DNA from: Prosopocoilus inquinatus
Taxonomy: Eukaryota; Arthropoda; Insecta; Coleoptera; Lucanidae
Length of the DNA: 64,000 bases
Reading direction: 5' to 3'
Assembly (NCBI GenBank): GCA_036172665.1
Contig: CM069872.1
Location: 22,237,001 to 22,301,000 of the forward strand
Shown here one piece after another: positions 11,386-23,600 of this stretch. Numbering within the stretch: position 1 is the stretch's first letter; the number at the start of each line of letters is the position of its first letter. A program made the position numbers and the translations under genes. The notes beneath the pieces are model-generated. The model was not told where the DNA came from, ran no database searches, and saw nothing but the letters and a program-made list of their open reading frames with translations.

Positions 11386-11488
11386 CAGGCTTACTTATAA
11401 TAGTAGAAATTCGTCGATGACAACATTATCAAACAACAAAGGCAGTTTTGAAAGGATATATATCACAAGGGCTTTTCCAACAATTTAA

Positions 11489-11636
11489 GTGAGTGTGGAT
11501 TCACATTGCACGTAAAAACGGAAACGGAAAATTAATCCACCAATGAGAGCCTCTGATTTGCTGAAATCAGAGGTTCTCATTGGTAGATTAATTTTCCGTT
11601 TGTTTTTACGTGCCATCTGAATTCACCCTCACACTA
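11489..11636. mobile_element. Near-perfect fold-back MITE inside the outer hAT
   Basis: Arms of about 65 bp pair around a tiny loop at 11551-11556. The left arm contains CACGTAAAAACGG...GAAAATTAATC...CCAATGAGAGCCTCTGATTT, and the right arm is its reverse complement with a few mismatches. TTAA lies on both sides (about 11485-11488 and 11640-11643), so a TTAA duplication is possible. There is no coding content. Confidence 0.75.
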
Positions 11637-11643
11637 ATGTTAA

Positions 11644-12640
11644 ATGAACAGTTTAAATAGTGATATCCAGCGATCGCTTTTTGACCTAATATTGGGTTGC
11701 TAACATAGTGAAATTAAAAACCGGCCACTTTTAAAAATAACCGCCCAAAGTCGCCATGAAACAGAAGTATCAAGAAAAGAAAACATGAAAGTACAGAATT
11801 TTTCAATGTACTGTTTAACTAAGTACTTGAGGAATGAATGATTAAACATATTCAAAATGATACTTTTGAAATGATACACTTATTTATTAACTTTATTAAA
11901 TTAATAAATAATTATTATTAATTAAATTAATAATTAATTATTGTGGTTAGGAGAATCATTTCAATTTTTATTGTAAATCAAATCGGTCACATTTTTCTTC
12001 TTTTTCTTGATTATTCGGTGTTTTTACAATCAAGTCATCCTATAAAAATGATGCTAATCAATTTGTTGCAATTTTACAATTATTGTTCATACCTTCAAAA
12101 ACTTCTTATACGGCGGCATGTTAAGAAAAAGTTATTTTGATAACTGCAACTCTAATCGCCTAAAAATAGCCTGAAAAATAATCATTTCGCCCAAGAAATA
12201 GCTCAGCGTCGAATTAAAAAATTTAACTGCTGTTGAAAAAAATTAATAATCCAAACGGCAGTTAATCGCCCGTGTTGGAAATCCTACATTGTATTAAAAA
12301 TTTTTAAATAAAAAGTGAGAAAAAAGAGTGAATTTCGTGGTAAATGAAAAAGAAACATGTAATACATTTATGGCGGCATTGTAAAACATCTGCTCAACCC
12401 GAAGATTTTATAACACAACGACCGGCGAGAAGTTTCCGGACCGTAATTATTAGTACGGTGCGGTTTGAACGTTCCGATAAGAATTGACAAAACTTCTCGG
12501 AAGAGCAGGGTAAAATTTCCTCGGGTGAAGATCTGGGGCAGCCGAACTTCCAAGTGTACTTCATTTAACTCAACGCCAAATATTACAGTGAAAAATCATG
12601 TCAAATTTCGTGTGGGTTTTTTACCCCCTCGGGATTTCTC
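11644..12640. other. 5' noncoding part of the outer hAT; no gene
   Basis: Lies upstream of the ZMYM1-like transposase gene and inside its terminal repeats. AT-rich with a short palindrome of TTAATTAATA type near 11890-11940. Small overlapping open frames near 12368-12725 on both strands show no family motif. It probably includes the element's promoter, but no clear signal is seen. Confidence 0.45.
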
Positions 12641-12694
12641 GAGTGGGTATGACTACCCACTATACCCATATTATCCGCCGCCCCTGCACCCAGT

Positions 12695-13285
12695 ATATTT
12701 TCGTTTTCTTCTCCCACTCTCTTAGGACTCCATACTACCTGACCCAGATCCGTTAGGGGTAAACGGCATTTCTAATAATATAGTTTCTAATGGCGACAAG
12801 TGAACAGGCCCATGTGAGTGGCAGCTGCAATATTTCTATTATTTCTGGAGATGTTGACTTTAATTTAAACATTTGGAAGTGTAATTGGACCCTATTTGTG
12901 ATTTAGTTTGTGTTATTTTGTTGATCCGTTGTAAAAGGTGCACATAAATGGTTTTTTTCACGTGCTGATAAGAACGAGTCAACGGCCTTAGGGCGGTTGA
13001 CTTGCGTCACTTGATTTTCTGAGGGACATGAGCGGGTAGGAACGAGGTACGCAATAGGCGTGTCGAAAAATTCTCCCTCTATAGAATATTGAAGGCACAA
13101 AATATCTAGGCGCTGAAAGATTTATGATACTGAAAGTTTATGTCTGCGAAGTAGTCAACTCGTGGAATTTTTTTATATTTTGCGTACAATTTGCGGCATT
13201 GGCTTCTGCGGTATTTAAACAATCGAAAAAGTAAATTTTTGTTTTTTGCGAATAACATAAAAATATAATATTTTTTTAATTATTT
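12695..13285. other. No gene recognised
   Basis: The flank of the outer hAT. A 65-codon minus-strand frame (12903-13100) has no motif I recognise. No repeats paired. Confidence 0.35.
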
Positions 13286-13289
13286 GGTG

Positions 13290-13575
13290 ATTTAAAGAAG
13301 AAAAAAAACGCAAAAGGGATTTACTTTATTTTACAAATCTAACACGCCCACCTCATTACTACAAATAAACATTTATAACTTTTTTTCGAGTCACTATAAA
13401 ATAAATTGTAATATATTGTAATATAATTCAAATTTAAAGAAGAAAAAGAAAACGCAAAAGGGATTTACTTTATTTTACAAATGAAACACGCCCACCTCCT
13501 CATTACTACAAATAAATATTTATAACTTTTTTTCGAGTCACTATAAAATAAATTGTAATACATTGTGATATAATT
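13290..13575. repeat. Tandem duplication, two units of about 143 bp
   Basis: Unit 1 (about 13290-13431) and unit 2 (about 13432-13575) share TTTAAAGAAGAAAAA, CGCAAAAGGGATTTACTTTA, ACACGCCCACCTC, CATTACTACAAATAAA and TTTTTTTCGAGTCACTATAA in the same order. They differ by small indels and a few substitutions. Noncoding. Confidence 0.85.
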
Positions 13576-13599
13576 ATTATACCTATAATAAATTTGTGT

Positions 13600-14351
13600 G
13601 GAGTGGTCCAAAACTAATGGAACAGTGGATTCCTGACTTCAAAATATTTATTCGATTTATTTAAACTCATTTAATTCAAAAGCTGATGAAGGATAATAAA
13701 TAATAAAGGTCGTTAAATTCGAAATTTTAATTTCAATTATCCTCAATATTTCTTAAAATTTTCAACACATCGGCTTAAAAATTAACGAGACGAAAAATTA
13801 TAACTTCTCCCCAATTTTGAAATAACGGGTAGAGAGCGCTATGTACGGTACAACTCTTAGTTTTAAAATGCTCTATTTTTTTTGGGAGCACAATTTTGAA
13901 AGTTTTACAAGGAAATACTATTCTTTCTTCTCTTTTAAACCAACTTGATGTACCTATCCACTAGCGCTAAATTTTCGAGATATTAGCCATTTCAGCTTAC
14001 AACGTGGTTTTCATGTTTTTTTCAGTTTTATCCAGTTCGAAAAATAATTAACCGATCTTTACCAGTTTTAGAAAGTTCGTTTAGGCAGGACAAAATCGAA
14101 TAAACATTATCATGAAAACCAAGTCGCATTCACTTTAAGGCCTTTGAATAATGCAAATATGAAACTCAAAATATCAAAAACTTTAAGAATTATTGAAGAA
14201 AATTGAAATTAGAATTTTTAGTTTCACTCCCTGTATCTCCTTTGCTATCGACTTTTGAACTAACAATAAGTGACTTTAGTTAAATCACTATATTTTGTTA
14301 TCAGGAATGCACCGTTCTTGTTGTTTTGTGTCATTACTTTTGGACCACCCA
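13600..14351. mobile_element. Mariner/Tc1-like nonautonomous remnant
   Basis: The left end has TGGAGTGGTCCAAAACTAATG near 13602. The right end, read inward from about 14351, has CTGGGTGGTCCAAAAGTAATG and is preceded by TA on that strand. About 750 bp separate them, without a transposase frame. TIRs of this shape with a TA target are typical of mariner-like elements. The left TA is not preserved, so the family call is tentative. Confidence 0.6.
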
Positions 14352-14352
14352 G

Positions 14353-14849
14353 TACAACTAGCTTATTTGTGATTATTTATTTGGCTCGTAAATCGTCGAA
14401 TGATCATCTGAAAGGACTATACTGTTACGTTCGCATCACAGCTTCTCTTACCTGGTAATAGTGGAAAATTTGAAAAGGGAAACCTTGCACTGATAAAATA
14501 AATATGCCTGATAAACATGTAAGACGTATACTGTAGAGGGAAAAACTCCTGAATTTCGGAGTCTTCGCCAGCTCTGCGAAATTCTTGAGCGTAAAAACCC
14601 TCTAAATAAAATTCAAAATCACGTAACATAGAAAAACATTCAGACGATTCGGAAAGATTAATAAAACTATGTAATTTAATCTACTGACAGTTTCGACCGG
14701 CCATGCATACAGATGTGTTTAGTGAAGCCTTATTGTCTCACATTAACTATCTGAAAAAAGAAAATTGGTTTAGCTTTAGATGTTCTTGTAAACGTACCCA
14801 ATATAAGTATTGTACCATATAATCCATTTTCATTTTAGTCCTTGTTATT
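14353..14849. other. No gene recognised
   Basis: Short frames on both strands near 14270-14629 show no motif. This is flanking sequence of the YqaJ-type pseudogene. Confidence 0.35.
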
Positions 14850-16213
14850 AGATTTACGGTACTCTGGGTTTCTTATCGGTAAATTGGGAAAGTGAGGATC
14901 AATTATTTCTGGCAACAACCAATCAAAATAAAACCTATTCAGCTTTTTGCTCATTTTGCTTTCCCAGAAATCGTCATCTCTATACATCTGAAAATATTAT
15001 AAACTTACATCTTCTATTGAGAATTAGCAAAGATTTGACATGGAAAATTTATTTTATAATTATCTAAATAATGACAAACATGCTTATAGGAATATAGACA
15101 GATAAGACGGCGACATCTTACGCTCGCTTTTTGACCTGACATTGCAGTAGGAGAGACAAATTGAAGCGGATTTGCTCCTAATAAGTCCCCCATGCAAGGC
15201 GGCCATGCAACAAAATTTTTTTTTATAGGAATATAATTAATTATTTACCTCTTCGACGAGCATTCCATATGGTGTCCAAAAAGTAAAATAACACTTCATT
15301 CTGTTGGTAATATGAAGCTGTCCTTGCACTTGATAATGGTAATTATGAGACCTTTTTTCAGTTTAAAACTATTGTCTACGTAAGTAGCAAACGCAACCTT
15401 TTTTTTATTAATGGCATCTCGCGGAGTTAACGCTGATGCTACCAGTGGACACTACTTCAACTATATATATATATAGTGTCCGTTCTTATTAGTCCGTCTG
15501 GACTTGCAGCCAAATAACAGTCCTTTTGGTCAACAAATAGACCACATTGTTCTACGTGCATTTCAAATTCTGTTTCAAACTGCATTATGACCAGTGGTTC
15601 TTTTTCTATACCATACCTTGTACATCGATTACCGCGGAAGTTGTTATACAAAAGCGACTTAACTGTAGCAGTGCAATTCGTAGATCTTTTCATTTTGCAA
15701 ACTTTCCCAAAATTAGAGGCAGTAATTCTTTTCAATCGCTGTGATTGCCACAATGCATTTGAAAATTGTCCGATTGTATTGCGTTCTAACCTAGTAGTTT
15801 CCGTTTTATTTTTCTTCAATTTTTCAAGAAATTATTTTTAGCTGCATTGAATCGTGCAGGCGACATATCCCGATCTTCCATTGCTTGGGCTGCGTTTGGG
15901 CCATAGTTTTCATCAGCAGGTGCAGCTAGCTGCGGTCTTCGACGTACCTTTCCTGGCACTTACCGAAAGCGCTTGGAAAAATTTATTCGCTTGGCTCCAA
16001 TAAATTTGCCACAATAGAGTTATACGTTTCAGCAGCATTATTTGTCATATTCAATAACAAACTTTTTGCATTGTAGACCAGTCTGTTTGCGCATGATAAT
16101 ATATCTTGATGTAGTCCGCACTCCCTCATTTTTGTAAGTATTACAAAATTATTTCCGATTGCCATATTTTTAACATTCACATTTTTTTTGTTTTTTTTTT
16201 CCGATTTATACAT
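14850..16213 (-). pseudogene. YqaJ-type (lambda-exonuclease-like) nuclease gene, broken
   Basis: Reading down the minus strand: 16213-15983 gives CANRLVYNAKSL then AAETYNSIVANLLEPSE, which resembles the segment that precedes the nuclease in insect YqaJ-domain proteins. About 15955-15820 carries YGPNAAQAMEDRDMSPARF in frame with the next block. 15819-15457 has LKRITASNFGKVCK, the FRGNRCTRYGIEKEP block and LAASPDGLI with the catalytic Asp. Then come frameshifted blocks TPRDAINKKK and VQGQLHIT (to about 15250). 14990-14850 has DDDFWE and LLPEIIDPHFPNLPIR, a typical C-terminus. After PDGLI the expected E-x-K is read as IVEV with the Lys lost at a TATATATA microsatellite frameshift. An alpha/beta repeat copy sits at 15097-15222. 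Such genes are often carried by mobile DNA in insects. Confidence 0.75.
15097..15222 (-). mobile_element. Alpha/beta repeat, beta-type solo copy, 13-bp TSD
   Basis: Contains the beta block (GCGACATCTTA, CGCTTTTTGACCTGACATTG, GTCCCCCATGCAAGGCGGCC) and ends in ACAAAATTTTTTTTT. It is flanked by TTATAGGAATATA at 15084-15096 and again at 15223-15235, a perfect 13-bp direct repeat. The same block recurs at 35.4, 39.1-40.6, 48.3 and 50.2 kb. Confidence 0.85.
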
Positions 16214-16429
16214 AACATATATAGTTTATTTTAGATTTTTACATATTAATTTTTATTTACTTACATTTAGACATATATATCTTTTAAGATGATTAGATTT
16301 TTGTTAGGTTTAACATTTTTATGATTTTGTCAGTGTGATTAGGTTGTTTTTAGACATTTTTTAATGCTTTTAAGTTGGTAACGTACTGAAGATGGCAGCA
16401 TCTACGGATATAAAAATTATTGTGGGCGG

Positions 16430-16640
16430 AGGTTAATTTCAATTACCTATCTCTTGCCTGTAATAACTTTTATTATCAATTACTGCATACTTCACGGTGT
16501 TTTTCCTACATCTTGGAAGCAAGCAGTGGTTGAACCTCTACAAAAAAATAAATAAATAATCCTTCCACCTATAGTGATTTACGTCCAATAAGCATCCTTC
16601 CAGTTTTTTTCTAAATTTCTAGAAGGAGTTATAAATGTTC
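16430..16640 (+). pseudogene. LINE reverse transcriptase fragment
   Basis: On the plus strand, reading with two frameshifts, the blocks CILHGVFPTSWKQA, VVEPLQK, YSDLRPISILPVF and SKFLEGVIN appear. These match the start of the RT domain of Jockey-like non-LTR retrotransposons (P-x-x-W-K...LRPISILP...S-K-x-L-E). A stop follows LQKNK. The fragment is cut off against Gypsy-2 sequence near 16640. Confidence 0.8.
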
Positions 16641-16644
16641 ACGA

Positions 16645-16703
16645 ATCTTTTTTCAAACCTTATCACAAGTTTCATCCCAACGATGCTTAGTTTTTCTTAA
16701 GTA
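16645..16703 (-). pseudogene. Gypsy-2 pol fragment, 3' of the Gypsy-1 insertion
   Basis: Minus-strand frames give WDETCDKV and KIREHL, the segment following the RT of Ty3/Gypsy pol, with a frameshift and a stop. It continues the frame that ends at 27963 once Gypsy-1 and one AGTA are removed. AGTA at 16700-16703 is the left duplication. Confidence 0.7.
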
Positions 16704-19283
16704 TGTAACGCGCCGACACGTCACTGATTTTGTTGTTAAACGGAACAACCAATTACAATAACAAACTGTCTCAAACCAAAGCAAAATAAATTACTCTACT
16801 TGACACGTAATTCAGAAACCATCAAAAATTAACTTCTGACTCGTAAATGGCCATATGTTTTATCTATTTCAATAAAAATCGTGATCGTCTAATTAAACTT
16901 GTAGGACCTTACCTGTGACGTAACTCAAGACTCGTTGTTGGTGCGGTCGCGCAATAAATTTGAGAGATTTAAGGAACTAAGTACTTTAAAATAAAAATGC
17001 GAGATATTAAATTTAATTTACTTCGTTTATTGAATAACGAGGGGAAAAACTCCGTTACCAGCCCCTCTAGGAATCTGGTAAATGAGCGTAAAAACCCTCG
17101 TGAATTTATACGTCAATACAGCGATTACCAAATATAGCAGTTGCGAGCAATACAGTAAGACTCAGCTAACAGATTTCAATCTCGAATATTGTTGCGATAT
17201 AACTTAACCACAATTTCTGGTGGAATCGAGTTCGATCAGCACAATAATTTCCACGGGACTTTGTCCTCGATTGGATTGTCAATCAAAATAATTTCTCTAT
17301 TGAGCTCTGTTTAGGTACAGTGATTGTCACTTAAGATCGTACTCTAAAACAACACTCTGACCAAATCAACCAATGTACAGCGTGACACGTGAGTCTACAG
17401 TGTACCTTAATTAGGTGAATTAATTTCCTAATTAGTTAGATGTTTGGGGAAAGTGGGTGATACGAGATGCGGTTCTTAGTGATCTATTTGCAGAGGTATA
17501 CACAGTGATCGCTTTTAGTTTTTCACGGATGTCCCCTTGGGACCCCCCCTAAAGCTAGATTAATTAATTCTTCTGGCCAGGAACTTTGTCTACTCGAAAC
17601 CAGGTATAGGGGTTGAGGTACAGTGACTCTCGGTTATTTTCCCCCTGTATATTTTCGTCGCCTAAAGCTGTTACCCACTTGGTGGACCCGATTGACCGCT
17701 GATAATGACCGTACACTATGGGTGCTTAAGTCCAGAGGTCGCAAAGTCAATCCTCTATATTCTCCCGCAATATATCTCAGCTAATAAACCCCAACTGGTA
17801 AAACCCACGGGTTTGGAGAAATGCTCGTTTCGTGAGTTGAGCGCTTAATTTCGTTTCAGTATCTTTGGCCTCGGAATTTGTAAGAAATTCGTACTGGAAA
17901 TTAACTTGGCCTTGATTTCTGGTGATAAATTAGTGCTGGCCACACTTAATTAGTCGGTAGATATAACTTGCCTTTCGACCAGGAATTCAAACTGGGAGAA
18001 CTCTCGTAATCACTCAGATCCCAGTTGTGAGCGAGGTCACTAAATGATACGAGGGTTTCCAAAGGTGACAGAAACACTTCTATAATTAGTACACTGGACT
18101 GGAGATTTCAGTAGATTCGTGGTAAAGTTAACTACTTTGGTTGATCAAGTCGCAGAACGCGTACTCCGACGAACCTAGTGACATACACTGATTTAAACTT
18201 AAATATGACAATTCTACAATTAAAATACTAGTAATTTATAAGGCAAAGTTGGGAACGTCAACCAACTGTGTGTTTAATTATGTAAATTCAAACTGACTCG
18301 AATGCGAACTCGATTATTGAATTTCAAAGTTCTCTGTCTACAATTACGACTCGATTAAAAGGGTTTGGAATCAATTAAAACCACCAAAAATGCGGCGAAG
18401 CAATAATGATTAAATGACCTTTTACCTAAGTGTCCAAGTCCGAGTAATTTGCGCACCACTCACTCTGTTTTAAAACCACTCGCGTCGAGCCCGTGTGCGA
18501 AAGCAAAAATTTATTAAAATGCCTTTCAAACACTTGAAGTTACACCCGAAATGGTGATTGAAAACACGATTATGGAACACACCTTACATAAGACAAACTA
18601 CTCAATTCAAAAATTGCAACTCGGCGTTTGGTATTCAACCGGTCTTTTCAGATGACAAAATCTGACTCCCTTAATTAAAATAACTTTTCCCTTTTCCACC
18701 CTCGTTAGTGAGCCCCACCCGATTTTTCGAAAAGAGCTTGACAACACCCCCGACCAATCGATACCGTTTTCGAAAAGTTACTCTCCTCCTCCTTTTAGAA
18801 AACACCCCAGTAATACATTTACACGCATAACTCACCGTAAATGTCCCATCTCGAAGTCTGTTTCTTTTCTTTTAAAATTTTGAACATGCACTCGCTTTAC
18901 AAGTGACTGATTTATTGTTTCCTTTGCGAAAGTTAACATTCGTTCTAAAGTTATCGCCTTCCAAAAACAACTCGACCCCCCAGTGATTTTGAAAATCATC
19001 TTATCTTACATAACCGGCCCTTATCCTATTAAAGCATGACTGACACTCCTTCACAAAATGAAACAAAACGAATACATTCTAAAATCTTGGCAATACCCTG
19101 CTGTTACTGAAGTGTTCTGTACTTAAAATTTATTGCCAATTGTAAACCTACAACGACCCGTCTCAACCGTTTCCGGCGTTACTAGAACTTCTACGAAACA
19201 CAATATTTGTCTGTTATTTGTAATTTGTTCCATAATCGAAAATCAATCACGATTTGTTTATAAGCAAATCCGCGACCGTTTCA
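16704..19283 (-). repeat. 3' LTR of Gypsy-1
   Basis: Starts TGTAACGCGCC and ends CCGTTTCA on the plus strand. It matches 25383-27962 throughout apart from the mismatches I noticed at 18758, 19018, 19138 and 19139. At 2.58 kb it is long for a Gypsy LTR. I see no open frame inside. Confidence 0.96.
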
Positions 19284-20661
19284 TTCGCCCCTACTAGAAA
19301 TGCGCAGTTTGCTCCGACGAACGAGCAATTTCTAGTTTTCCCCCAAAACGGAAGCATCTGGTTCGCCACCTCCTGGATGGATTCGCTGGTAGCTGCTGCT
19401 GCTGCTCCTCTCCCTTCCTAGATTAGCTCCTAAATCCCCCCCCCCCTGACAGAAACATACATGCAAGCCTAGACACGATAACCGCCCGCGAACTCGCCAT
19501 GGCCAATATACGCAATACCAACTAACTCAAACCTCCACTGAACAGACAAAAATACCCTACATGAGGTACGAAAAACAATAAAATACAATTAGCATACCCT
19601 TCAACTTATGAACACCCCCCCGCACAGCTACGCCGCTGGTACTGCCTTCTGTGCGCCCCTATTCGTCAGACTCGCTAGCTACGACACAATTCTCACCCAC
19701 ATCTATAAACAGTTTAACAACTCACTAAATTAATGCTGTCCTCCAATAACCCCTACGTGCACCTGAAACATTCCCACTGCACTAATTCGCTGGTCATTCA
19801 CTAATAATATCATTTAAACCGTAGTACTCATTAATCACCCAACCACTGTTAATTAACTGAACTATACACCTCTTTAATCACCAACCATTTGATCTCACTT
19901 CACCTTGTTTTAATCATCCACCATAATCTTAAACCACTTCTCCCGATCAAATAACCACTAGTCACCACAATTACCACCCCTAATCCTAAACTATCGCCAC
20001 TATTTAACTGGACTGCTTTATCACTAAGTTCTGATTAATTTCGCTCCTCCATACACTAACAACACATGGATTGATCACACCCTCGTTAAGCCCCCCTCGT
20101 AACAATCATTGCACTTCTAACTTCCGATCACCTCCTTAATTCCACCTCGCACTTCTTCAATCGATATAACACCTTGAATAATCTCGGTTTATTCAAGCGC
20201 AATAATCCGGCAACTCGATCACTACTGTACATTAATAATCTTTAATACCACCCTCTTAATTATCACCTTAATTTAACTCCACTCACTTGCTAATCACTCG
20301 CCACTCTCATCTGGTATAACCACTAGACTATTAATTGACACTAAAATATTCCACACCGTAATCCAACGAACGATTTACTCTTGCGGTCACCTCACTTCCG
20401 AACCCGTCTAATTACCACTATTTCATAATAAACAACCAACAAACCATGTCCATTCTTCGAGGTTTTATTGTTAGCTATTGAGACACCCCGCCGCGCTACC
20501 TGTAAAGCCAGACGTCTAGGGTCCCTTCGTTCACTGACCGTCTGTACCGCCCTACCGACACACTTCCACTCTCGTTGTTGCGGAATTCCCTTTTGACCTG
20601 GATACTAAGTTTTATAGACGTCCGTCTAGACGTTACCTGCTTTTGGACCGACACTGACCCC
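19284..20661 (-). other. Long noncoding 3' region of Gypsy-1
   Basis: Between the end of pol and the 3' LTR. No frame of note on either strand. On the plus strand it is C- and CCAC/TAATC-rich from about 19480 to 20450. A (CTG)n/(GCTGCT) run and a run of nine C occur near 19395-19446. Next to the LTR the minus strand reads AGTAGGGGCGAA, a weak polypurine-tract candidate. An env gene would sit here in errantiviruses, and none is found. Confidence 0.7.
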
Positions 20662-23600
20662 TTATTCAACCTCCGGTATCCTGTAATATGGCCTCAAATT
20701 CCTGGCGTTAAACACACCTCGCGTATTGCCGTTTTCGGATTCCAACAGGTAGGCATTTACGTGTACTCTTCGGCGAACGACATATGGTCCCTCGTATAGA
20801 TGACAGAATTTTTGATTTACACGCTCCGCTAGAATCGAAATCGGATTTGTCCTAATTAATACCCAATCTCCCTCGTTGAATGGTGGTTGATATCTCGTTT
20901 GCTGTCGCCCCCGCCGTTGAGCCATGTTTCTCGTGTGACGCCTCACCTGATCCCGCATGTGTTCCACTTCTTGGTTCAAAACAAATGGGTTAATCCGGCG
21001 AATTATCTCTCTGTAAGGCACTTCCGGTTCTTCTCCGAATGCAATCGTAACTGGCGCGAATCCTGTAGAGTCGTGTGGCAACGAATTTAAGCACGTCTGT
21101 AGCTTCTCGATGTGGTCAATCCAACCTGTATGTCGCCTTGAACAAAACGTCCTGAAAAACCGCCCAATTTCTCTCATAACTCGTTCGACTGGATTCGATG
21201 CTGGGTGTCGTATGGAAGTATACTGCACCTGAATCCCCGCTTCCGCCATCCTTTGTCTCCACAGTCTTGATGTAAACTGCGTCCCGTTGTCGCTGAGAAT
21301 TCGTTCCGGCTTGATCCTAGATTCCTCTAAAATTTTTCGCGCGGCGATGTTCGCGTTCGCCCTTCTCATTGCATATAATTGGATAAATTTTGAGAACACG
21401 TCGATCGTCACCAACAAATAAACCGCCCCGAAGCGCGCGCGTGGCAATGGCCCGTAGAAATCCACTGACATCAATTCACCCACTCGATCAGCGATTATCG
21501 GCTGAAATTGCCCGGCAAAATTCCTGTTTAAATGCTTGGTCCCCTGACAGCTGTCGCAACTTCGAAGGATTTTCCTGATTGACTGTCGCATTTTCTTCCA
21601 AAAGAACAATGAGCGCATCGCGTGGAATACTTTTCCAGCTCCAAAGTGCCCATATGCCTCGTGGAAATGTCGGACTAAATCAAAAATCAGACTCCTTGGC
21701 ACCGCCACTAACTTCGACTGTGTGAATCGGCAATTGTACAGCAGAACTCCGTCATGCAACTCGTATCCGGTTTGCCTTTCCTCGTCGTCTTGTGTGTAGA
21801 TTGCCCCGAGATAAGGGTCCTCGCTCTGTAGCTCCCCGATATGTATTAACCTTCTCCGTAAACCTGGGCTGTCGGTGATCGTCAAAGTGGCAATTATCGG
21901 TGCCGGATGTCCTTGCACCCCTGCAGTTGATGGACCCGCTGGGAATCGAGACAGCGTATCCGCGACGATGTTCTCTCTTCCCTTGATGTGATGTACTTCG
22001 AAATCAAACGCTTGTAACATCAGCACCCACCTGGTTAACCGTTCACTTAACAACCTGCACTGTTTCAGAAACTGTAACGCATGATGATCACTATAAATAA
22101 TCACTTTAGCGTTCACCAAATATGTGCGAAATTTTTGTAAGGAGAAAATGATTGCGAGTAATTCCTTTCCGGTCGTGGTGTAATTCATCTCAGCAGTATT
22201 CAACGATCGGCTGGCGAAGGCGATTACTCCTAGTTCTCCCCCCTCCTTCTCTTGACATAGTGCACTACCGATACCGAATCCTGAACTATCCGTTTGTAGT
22301 ATAAAAGGTTGATCGAACTTCGGGTGACACAACATTACACTCTGCAAGAATAACTCCTTGATGTACTGAAAACTAGCCTCTTCTTCGCTTCCCCACTTCC
22401 ATTTGACTCCTGTCTTCAACAGCTGTCGTATTGGCAGTGTGTGTTCGCTGTAATTCCGTTGGAACTGCCGATAATAGTTGCATAAGCCTAAGAAAGCTCG
22501 CAATTGTTTCACGCGTGTAGGCGTAGGGAACTTCTGAATCGCTTCTACCTTTTCTGGGTCCGGCCGTATCCCTTCTGTTGATAAGATGTGTCCTAGAAAC
22601 TTAATCTCCTCCTGTATGAAACACGACTTCTCTAAATTCACAGTTAAATTGGCATCTTGTAACTTCGTTAAAACTGCTCGCAAGTGTTCTAAATGCGTTA
22701 TAAAATCCGGAGAGGCGATCAACAGATCATCCACGTAGTTCACGGCAAATTCCCTTACTTCCGGCCCTAAAACTAAGTCCATGCAACGGCTAAAACTAGC
22801 CACTGCTGTCTTCAATCCGAACGGCAGCACCTTAAACGTGTAACTTCGTCCATTGTAGAGAAAAGCAGTGTATTTACGGCTGTTTTCATGTAGCGGAATC
22901 TGCCAGTAGGAAGAGCGTAAATCTAACGACGAAAAATACCTCACGTTATGGAAACGGTGTATCAGTTCCTCGCTTGGTGCAGGGCTCTCTCTGTCTGCCA
23001 CCATCCTCTCATTTAATTGTCTCGCATCCAAACAGAGTCGCACGGTCCCATCCTTTTTCTTAACTACAACAATCGGACTCGAATCTGGAGATGCTTCACG
23101 CTGTATAATTTGTAAGTGTAACATTTTCTGAATTTCATCGTCTACCGCAGGTCTTAATGCAAAGGGTACCGGATATGATCTCTTCATAAATGGCGTCTCA
23201 TTCTGCATTAAAATTTCATGCGTATACATGTGCGTTAGTCCGGGTATTTTAGCGAATACTTGATAGAATTCAACGAGCAATTCTTTCATGTGTTGCTTCT
23301 CAATCGCAGGTATGTTGCACCCCTCGATTTTACCCTGTATAGACTCGACGCTTTCATAGTTTTCTTCGTCTCGTCGCAAAGCGAACTCTTCGACTACCTC
23401 TTCGTCCGACTCACCTGTGTCGCCGCATGTTTGACGCTTGTCCGCTGCTTCGACTCGGGTTATTAGCTGCACTTGATATCGGTGTTTTTCCGCGGTAAAT
23501 TCTAGGATGCCTTCCTCGAAATCAATCTTCGCCTGGTGTCGAGTCAGCCAATCCTCTCCGATGATAATCGGTTTAATTAATTTCTTAACAACTAAGCACG

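Larger units (their letters stand above)
8637..11393 (-). mobile_element. CGGBP1-like hAT element nested in the ZMYM1-like hAT
   Basis: The left end reads TAGGCCTGGGCA at 8637 and the right end reads TAAGCCTGGGCA inward from 11393, 11 of 12 matching. The flanks are CTTATAAT at 8629-8636 and 11394-11401, a perfect 8-bp duplication. Both subterminal regions are dense in ATATGC/TATGC words. The single gene is on the minus strand and shows no lesion, so this copy may be recent. Confidence 0.93.
5925..12686 (-). mobile_element. hAT element (ZMYM1-like), with TIRs and 8-bp TSD
   Basis: The left end at 5925 reads CAGGGGCGGCGGAT. The right end at 12686 reads the same 14 bases inward on the minus strand. 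Both ends carry GTGGGTAGT about 25 bp inside. The flanks are CACCCAGT on both sides (5917-5924 and 12687-12694), an 8-bp duplication as expected of hAT elements. The element spans 6.76 kb but contains a second hAT (8637-11393) and a fold-back MITE (11489-11636). Without the inner hAT and its duplication it is about 4.0 kb. Its transposase gene is on the minus strand. Confidence 0.93.

Noticed and set aside
12368..12725. Two overlapping small frames on opposite strands
   Set aside because: No start context, motif or splice support; they lie in the noncoding end of the outer hAT.
19284..20661. env gene of an errantivirus-like Gypsy
   Set aside because: No open frame, signal peptide or membrane segment in the interval on either strand.
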